Source: [Actinomadura] parvosata subsp. kistnae (lineage in GTDB: Bacteria; Actinomycetota; Actinomycetes; Streptosporangiales; Streptosporangiaceae). From it: a stretch of 64,000 bases of DNA. The notes beneath the pieces are model-generated. The model ran no database searches. It was not told the origin of the DNA and saw nothing but the letters and a program-made list of their open reading frames with translations. Positions 59,170 to 64,000 of this stretch are shown here, piece after piece. The DNA lies in contig NZ_OOHJ01000008.1 of the NCBI RefSeq assembly GCF_900323885.1, positions 1 to 64,000 on the forward strand. The letters are read 5' to 3'. Each line of letters opens with the position of its first letter. Within the stretch, counting starts at the first letter, position 1. The position numbers and the translations under genes are program-made.

Positions 59170-60492
59170 ATGCCGATTTCCCCTGGTTTCTTCGCCGGCC
59201 GTGACCTCACCGGCCTCGCCCGTGACCTGCGCGACGGGCGCGTCACCGCCACCGCGCTGACCGAGCGGGCGCTCGCCGCCGCCGAGGCGCTCGGCCCGGA
59301 GCTGAACGCCTTCGTCACCGTGGACGCCGCCGGGGCGCTGAAGGCGGCGCGCCAGGCCGACGAGGAGCTGGCGGCGGGCACCGACCGGGGCCCGCTGCAC
59401 GGCCTGCCGGTCGCGGTCAAGGACCTGATCATGGTGGCCGGGCTGCCCGCGACAATGGGGTCGCGGCACTTCGCCCGGTACGTCCCCGACACCGACGCCG
59501 CCTGCGTGACGCGGCTGCGCGCGGCCGGGGCGGTCATCGTGGGCAAGACGACGACGCACGAGTTCGCGTACGGGCCGACCGGCGACCGCTCCGCCAACGG
59601 CCCCTCGCGCAACCCCGTGGACCCGGCGCGCATGTCGGGCGGCTCCAGCGGCGGCAGCGCGGCGGCCGTGGCGGCGGGCATCGTCCCGCTCGCGATCGGC
59701 ACCGACACGGGCGGGTCCGTGCGTATCCCGGCGGCTCTGTGCGGGATCGCCGGGTTCAAGCCCGCGTACGGGGCGATCCCGGCGGACGGGGTGTTCCCCC
59801 TGTCGGCCAGCTACGACCACGTGGGCGTGCTGGCGGGCGGCGCGGAGGACTGCCTGATCGCCTACCGCTGCCTGGGCGGGGAGGTGTCCGGCGACGGGAG
59901 CCCGGCGGTCGGCTGGGTCGATCCGGCCGGGCTGTTCGACGGTGACGCCCGGGTGACGGCGGCCGTGCGAGCTCTCCTCGGCGACGCGGCGGAGGTGCGG
60001 CTGCCGGAGGGGTTCGCCGGGGAGGTGTGGGAGACGTACACGGTCGTGCAGAGCTGCGAGACCGCCGCCGTGCACGCCGGGCGGCTGGAGCGGGCGCCCG
60101 AGCTGTTCGACGCCGAGGTGCTGGAGCGGCTGCGCGCCGCCTCCGAGGTGCCGGGCTGGCGGTACGTGCGGGCGCTGGAGAGCCGGCGGCGGCTGGCCGG
60201 GATGGTGGAGACGCTGTTCGGGCGGCATGACGTGCTCGCGATGCCGACCGTGCCGATCACCGCGCCGCTCATCGACCAGCGCGAGGTCGAGCTGGACGGG
60301 CGGAGCGTCGCGGTGCGTCCGGCGCTGCTCGCCCTGACCAGCCCGTGGAACGTGCTCGGCCTGCCCGCGCTGACCGTGCCCGCCGGGACGGTGGCCGGGC
60401 TGCCGGTCGGGCTGCAGCTCGTGTGCCGGCCGGGCGACGAGGCCCGCCTCTTCACGGCGGCGGCCCGCCTGGCACCCGCCGCACTCGGCTGA
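59170..60492 (+). CDS. Amidase (amidase-signature family)
   Basis: A 440-residue amidase with the Ser-cisSer-Lys triad: Lys84 (LPVAVKDLI), cis-Ser159/160 (MSGGSSGGSAAAV) and nucleophile Ser183 (TDTGGSVRIPAAL). It hydrolyses an amide to an acid and ammonia; the substrate is unknown. It follows the amino-acid importer by 77 bp in the same direction and may serve it. It is predicted cytoplasmic. The stop lies in a 25-bp tandem repeat. Confidence 0.9.
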   Translation: MPISPGFFAGRDLTGLARDLRDGRVTATALTERALAAAEALGPELNAFVTVDAAGALKAARQADEELAAGTDRGPLHGLPVAVKDLIMVAGLPATMGSRHFARYVPDTDAACVTRLRAAGAVIVGKTTTHEFAYGPTGDRSANGPSRNPVDPARMSGGSSGGSAAAVAAGIVPLAIGTDTGGSVRIPAALCGIAGFKPAYGAIPADGVFPLSASYDHVGVLAGGAEDCLIAYRCLGGEVSGDGSPAVGWVDPAGLFDGDARVTAAVRALLGDAAEVRLPEGFAGEVWETYTVVQSCETAAVHAGRLERAPELFDAEVLERLRAASEVPGWRYVRALESRRRLAGMVETLFGRHDVLAMPTVPITAPLIDQREVELDGRSVAVRPALLALTSPWNVLGLPALTVPAGTVAGLPVGLQLVCRPGDEARLFTAAARLAPAALG

Positions 60493-60551
60493 CGGCCCTC
60501 CCGCCGCACTCCGCTGACGGCGCTCCCGCCGCGCTCCGGTGGCGATCCCCC
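60477..60551. repeat. 25-bp tandem repeat x3 spanning the amidase stop codon
   Basis: Units begin CGCCGCACTC(G/C)GCTGACGG and follow each other at 60477, 60502 and 60527. The TGA stop (60490-60492) is in the first; in the third copy TGA is lost. Confidence 0.85.
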
Positions 60552-60564
60552 GCCTGGCGCCCCG

Positions 60565-62667
60565 CTAGTGCTCCGGTGCCGGGTGGGTGGGGTGCAGGGC
60601 GTGCAGGATGCCGGTGTCGAGCATCGTGTCGTAGCCGGCCCGGAAGGCCACCTGGTACGCCTCGTCGCCGAGCATCGCGCGCGCCTGCCGTTCGCACGTC
60701 TCCCGCGCGCTGACCCACTCGTGGATGCCGATCTGCGCGCGCCCGATCGTGTCCCACACCTGCTGGGCCAGCCCGAGCCGGCGGGCGGCCGGCTCGGGCT
60801 GCCCCGAGGCGGAGGCGGCGCAGGCCAGCACGTCGAGGGCCAGGGCGATGCCGATGCTGTCGTGCAGCCGGTGCTTGACCTCCAGCGCCGAGCGGGCGTA
60901 GGTCTGGGCGGCGTCGTTGCGGCCGAGCGACAGCTCCGCCTGGGCGCGGAACAGGTCGGCGTACGCGCGCATCCAGCGCTCGCCGTGCTTGTCGCACTCG
61001 GCGCACATCTCCTCCAGCGCCTTGACCGCGTCCTCGACCCGCCCGTACGCGGTGTGCACGTGGCTCTGGCCCAGCCGGGCCAGCATCGTGGGCAGGGTGA
61101 GGCCGCGTTCGGGCCGGTGCACGGCGAGCAGGCTGTCGGCCAGCGCCAGCGCGAGCGCGAGGTCGCCCCTGATGGTGGCCGCGGCCATCACCATGGCCTG
61201 CGCGGCCTGCGCGGCGGCGGTGTCGCCGAGCTGCTCGGCGATGCCGGCGCACTCGGCGGCCCAGGCCATGCCGGCGTCGGGGTCGCCCTGCACCATGAGG
61301 GTCAGGCTGCACACCCACAGCGCGCGGTTGCGCACGACGCTGGGCTCGACGTCGAGGTTGAGTGCGCGCTCCAGATAGTGCTGGCCCTCGCGCAGGAAGC
61401 CGCACGGGTACCAGAAGAACCACAGCGCGGCGGCCATCTCCAGGGCGGTGTGGTCGCGGGAGTTGGCCAGGCAGAAGTCGAGCGCGGTGCGCAGGTTGTC
61501 GTGCTCGGCGTTGATGCGGTCGTTCCAGGAGACCTGGTCGGGGCCGAGCCAGGCGGCGTCGCCGCGGCGGGCGAGCTTGAGGTAGAAGTCGCGGTGCCGG
61601 CGCCGCAGCCCGTCCTGCTCGCCGAGCGCGCGCAGCCAGATGGCGCCGTACTCGCGGATGGTGTCGAGCATGCGGTAGCGCTCGCCGCCGCCGGTGGGCG
61701 ACCAGATCAGGATCGACTTGTCGACCAGCTCGGCCAGCAGGTCGGGGATGGCGGCGGCGGGCAGCAGCGCGTCGGAGCAGACCTCGGCCACGGCGGCGTC
61801 GTCGAAGCTGCCGGCGAAGACGGACGTGCGGGCCCACAGCAGCCGCTCCTCCGGGGTGCAGAGCTGGTGGCTCCATCCGATGGCGGTGCGCAGCGCCTGG
61901 TGCCAGGGCGGGTCGGCCTGGCTGACCTCGGCCTCGTTGTCGCCGAGCAGCTCGAAGCGGTCGTCGAGCCGCTCGCACAGCTCGGCGGCGGGCAGGTCGC
62001 GCAGCCGGGCCGCGGCCAGCTCGATGGCCAGGGGCAGCCCTTCCAGGCGGCGGCACAGGCGGGCCAGGTCGGCGCGGTTGCCGTCGGTGACGGCGAAGCC
62101 GGGCACGCTCTGCGCGGTGCGGTCGGCGAGCAGCGTCACGGCGTCCTGCCGCCCGCCGCCCCCGGAGTCGGGCACGGGCAGCGGGTCGATGATCAGCACC
62201 TGCTCGTCGGGCACGCCCAGGGGGCGGCGGCTGGTGGCCAGGATCGACAGCCGGGGCGCGGCGACGAGCAGGTCGCGCGCCGTGACGGCCACCTCCTCGA
62301 CCAGGTGCTCGCAGGTGTCGAGGACGAGCAGGAGGTGCCGGTCCATGAGGTATTCGGTCAGCACCTCCATCATGGGCCGGGTCGTGCGGTCGGCCAGCGG
62401 CAGCGCCTCGGCGATCGTGTACGGCAGCAGCGCCCCCTGGTCCAGCGCCGAGAGCGGGACGAGCCAGGCGCCGTCGCCGTAGCCGGGCTGCATGAGGGCG
62501 GCGGCCCGCAAGGCGAGCCGGGTCTTGCCGACCCCGCCCACCCCGGTCAGCGTCACCATGCGAAATTCCCTGCACAACCGGCGGATCCGGGCGAGTTCTT
62601 CGCGGCGGCCCACCAGACTGGTCATCTCCGGCGGCAGATTCCCGGCATGCCGCCCACCCATGTTCAT
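60565..62667 (-). CDS. STAND-type ATPase with TPR-like C-terminus, no LuxR HTH
   Basis: A 700-residue protein. N-terminal NB-ARC-like ATPase: NLPPEMTSLVGRREELARIR, Walker A GVGGVGKTRLAL, Walker B HLLLVLDTCEHLVEEV, later LEGLPLAIELAAARLRDLPA. Then a winged-helix-like part and TPR-like helices (about 380-680). Relatives in actinomycetes often end in a LuxR HTH; here the end HALHPTHPAPEH holds none, so DNA binding, if any, needs a partner. ATG 62667 lies after GTGAGG; ATG 62661 is also possible. It is divergent from the oxidoreductase gene. Confidence 0.87.
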   Translation of the reverse strand: MNMGGRHAGNLPPEMTSLVGRREELARIRRLCREFRMVTLTGVGGVGKTRLALRAAALMQPGYGDGAWLVPLSALDQGALLPYTIAEALPLADRTTRPMMEVLTEYLMDRHLLLVLDTCEHLVEEVAVTARDLLVAAPRLSILATSRRPLGVPDEQVLIIDPLPVPDSGGGGRQDAVTLLADRTAQSVPGFAVTDGNRADLARLCRRLEGLPLAIELAAARLRDLPAAELCERLDDRFELLGDNEAEVSQADPPWHQALRTAIGWSHQLCTPEERLLWARTSVFAGSFDDAAVAEVCSDALLPAAAIPDLLAELVDKSILIWSPTGGGERYRMLDTIREYGAIWLRALGEQDGLRRRHRDFYLKLARRGDAAWLGPDQVSWNDRINAEHDNLRTALDFCLANSRDHTALEMAAALWFFWYPCGFLREGQHYLERALNLDVEPSVVRNRALWVCSLTLMVQGDPDAGMAWAAECAGIAEQLGDTAAAQAAQAMVMAAATIRGDLALALALADSLLAVHRPERGLTLPTMLARLGQSHVHTAYGRVEDAVKALEEMCAECDKHGERWMRAYADLFRAQAELSLGRNDAAQTYARSALEVKHRLHDSIGIALALDVLACAASASGQPEPAARRLGLAQQVWDTIGRAQIGIHEWVSARETCERQARAMLGDEAYQVAFRAGYDTMLDTGILHALHPTHPAPEH

Positions 62668-62883
62668 GATCCTCACCTGTCCGGCTCGGTCCACCGCGTT
62701 CGGTGACAGCAGCTTGCCGGAAGCGGCCAGGATCCGCCACGAAAAGTGAGAAAGTGACTACGCAACCGGCGGGGTTGCGGGCGTTTCTTAATACCGTCCG
62801 GCCTTCGGGGGGTTCGCCGGGTTCGTCCGGCGGGCCGCGGCTCGACCATGGAAAACGCCGGGTCGGCGGGCCCTTCACACGCA

Positions 62884-62902
62884 ACCAAGCGCTTGCTACG
62901 CT
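62884..62902 (+). promoter_or_regulatory. Leaderless promoter overlapped by a KstR2-like palindrome
   Basis: ACCAAGCGCTTGCT (62884-62897) fits AnCAAGnnCTTGnT, the site described for KstR2-type TetR regulators. It runs into TACGCT (62897-62902), which lies 6 nt before ATG 62909. A bound protein would block the promoter. Confidence 0.5.
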
Positions 62903-62908
62903 CCGCCC

Positions 62909-63997
62909 ATGGTGTCCACGATCGTCTGGGGTACCGGCAACGTCGGCCGCGCCGCCATCCGCGCCGTCGCCGCCCATCCCGGGCTCGACCTGACCGCCGT
63001 CCTCGTCCACGACCCCGCCAAGATCGGCCGTGACGCCGGCGAGCTGGCCGGGCTCGGCCACCGCCTCGACGTCCCCGCGAGCGCCGACGTCGAAGCCGCG
63101 CTCGCCGCCGGTCCTGGGGCGGTCGTGTACGCGGCCTCCGGCGACATGCGGCCGTCCGAGGCGCTGGACGACGTGGTCCGCGCGCTGCGCGCCGGCGCCG
63201 TGGTCGTCACCCCGTCCCTGTACGCCCTCTACGACCACCGCGGCGCCCCGCCCGAGATCCGCGGGCCCGTGCTGGCCGCGATCGAGGAGGGCGGCGGCTC
63301 CCTGTTCGTCTCCGGCGTCGACCCCGGCTGGGCCAACGACGTGCTGCCGCTGCTGGTCAGCGGGCTGGCCTCGACCGTGGACGCCGTACGCTGCCAGGAG
63401 ATCTTCGACTACTCCACCTACGACCAGCCCGACGCGGTCCGCTACCTGGTCGGCATGGGCCAGCCGATGGACTACGAGCCGCCGATGCTCGCGCCGTCCG
63501 TGCCCTCCATGGTGTGGGGCGGCCAGGTGCGGCTCATCGCCAGGGCGCTCGGCGCCGACCTCGACGACGTGCGCGAGCACGTGGAGCGCCGGCCGCTGGA
63601 GTCCGCCGTCAAGACCGCGTCGATGGGCGCGTTCGAGGCGGGCACGCAGGGCGCGGTGCGGTTCGAGGTGCGCGGGATCGTCGGCGGGGCGCCCAGGATC
63701 GTGCTGGAGCACGTCACCCGCATCCACCCGTCGTGCGCGCCCGACTGGCCCGCCCCGCCGGGTGGCGCCGGGGCGCACCGCGTGATCATCGAGGGCCGGC
63801 CGCGCATCGAGGTCACCGTGCAGGCCACCGACGAGGACGGCAACCACTCCGCCGGCGGCAACGCGACGGCCGCCGGCCGCCTGGTGGGCGCCGTCGAATG
63901 GCTCGTGGAGGCGGGGCCGGGCCTCTACGACGCGCTCGACGTACCGCTGCGGCCCGCCATCGGCAAGCTCGGCAACGCCGGAAGGAGGAACGGGTGA
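62909..63997 (+). CDS. DapB-like NAD(P)-dependent oxidoreductase
   Basis: A 362-residue protein with an N-terminal Rossmann fold (TIVWGTGNVGRAAIRAVAAH, LTAVLVHDPAKIGRDAGELA) of the dihydrodipicolinate reductase-like family that includes 2,4-diaminopentanoate dehydrogenase. Later segments IFDYSTYDQPDAVRYLVGMG and HVTRIHPSCAPDW are typical of actinobacterial members. The substrate is unknown. The start is leaderless. The 3' end overlaps the next gene (GTGA). Confidence 0.85.
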   Translation: MVSTIVWGTGNVGRAAIRAVAAHPGLDLTAVLVHDPAKIGRDAGELAGLGHRLDVPASADVEAALAAGPGAVVYAASGDMRPSEALDDVVRALRAGAVVVTPSLYALYDHRGAPPEIRGPVLAAIEEGGGSLFVSGVDPGWANDVLPLLVSGLASTVDAVRCQEIFDYSTYDQPDAVRYLVGMGQPMDYEPPMLAPSVPSMVWGGQVRLIARALGADLDDVREHVERRPLESAVKTASMGAFEAGTQGAVRFEVRGIVGGAPRIVLEHVTRIHPSCAPDWPAPPGGAGAHRVIIEGRPRIEVTVQATDEDGNHSAGGNATAAGRLVGAVEWLVEAGPGLYDALDVPLRPAIGKLGNAGRRNG

Positions 63998-64000
63998 AGA
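63994..64000 (+). CDS. Start of a further gene, cut by the window edge
   Basis: AGGAGG (63984-63989) lies 4 nt before GTG 63994, which overlaps the TGA of the oxidoreductase. Only GTG AAG and one base are visible; the product cannot be named. It should be co-translated with the oxidoreductase. Confidence 0.5.

Noticed and set aside
1..64000. tRNA, rRNA, insertion sequence or phage genes
   Set aside because: No cloverleaf, conserved rRNA segment, transposase motif or phage structural protein could be found; the MazG-like protein alone is not evidence for a phage.

Overview
The window is very GC-rich DNA with actinomycete gene style: many GTG/TTG starts, head-to-tail genes overlapping as ATGA, GTGA or TGATG, many leaderless promoters, a mycothiol-S-transferase-type (MDMPI/DinB) protein, WXG100-like proteins and a cyclase with an actinobacterial regulatory domain. 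A Streptosporangiaceae-type chromosome (for example Nonomuraea) is my best guess; that is inference. No rRNA, tRNA, CRISPR array, prophage or insertion sequence was seen.

Layout. 1-600: repeat-rich DNA without a credible gene. 0.6-13.5 kb: single genes and pairs, including a CE7 acetyl esterase, a HesB-like protein, a PCMT-like methyltransferase, an FMN/F420 split-barrel protein, a 1,333-residue secreted protein of unknown function, an ICMT-like membrane methyltransferase, a divergent oxidoreductase/TetR pair, a double-Phd antitoxin-like protein, a GNAT, an SDR and a DUF4142 protein. 13.7-23.8 kb: an eight-gene minus-strand operon (binding protein, two permeases, two ATPases, M20 peptidase, P1 peptidase, aldehyde dehydrogenase) with a divergent GntR/FadR regulator. 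A 17-bp palindrome between them recurs as a 15-bp palindrome in the SDR promoter at 12.1 kb, so the SDR probably belongs to the same regulon. 23.8-30.5 kb: adenylate cyclase, ECF sigma factor with a membrane partner, class IV aminotransferase, luciferase-like monooxygenase, acyl-CoA synthetase and methyltransferase. 30.5-35.2 kb: box pathway genes for aerobic benzoate breakdown through CoA thioesters (benzoate-CoA ligase, boxB, boxC). 35.2-45.9 kb: a small MazG-like protein, a LysR/MFS pair, a DUF5937-like/ArsR regulator, a MerR regulator with a classic long-spacer target promoter, oxidoreductases and a sulfotransferase. 46-49.5 kb: ABC exporter plus two-component system. 49.6-51.2 kb: WXG100-like cassette with a YbaB protein. 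51.3-60.5 kb: hybrid histidine kinase, divergent response regulator and a GluABCD-type amino-acid importer with two binding proteins, then an amidase. 60.6-64 kb: a STAND ATPase and a DapB-like oxidoreductase, followed by a gene cut by the window edge.

Two unusual structural themes run through the window. First, at ten or more gene ends the last codons together with the stop codon lie in a short tandem array (12-37 bp units, 2-14 copies) that runs into the intergenic DNA. Second, four or more genes carry in-frame minisatellite expansions: 34 pentapeptides in the P1 peptidase, 23 hexapeptides in the MFS central loop, and shorter ones in the MDMPI-type protein and the hybrid kinase. Three genes are also broken by single-base losses, most of them in G or C runs; this fits either base-calling error or real decay. 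Functions are read from motifs and remembered family features; no database search was possible.
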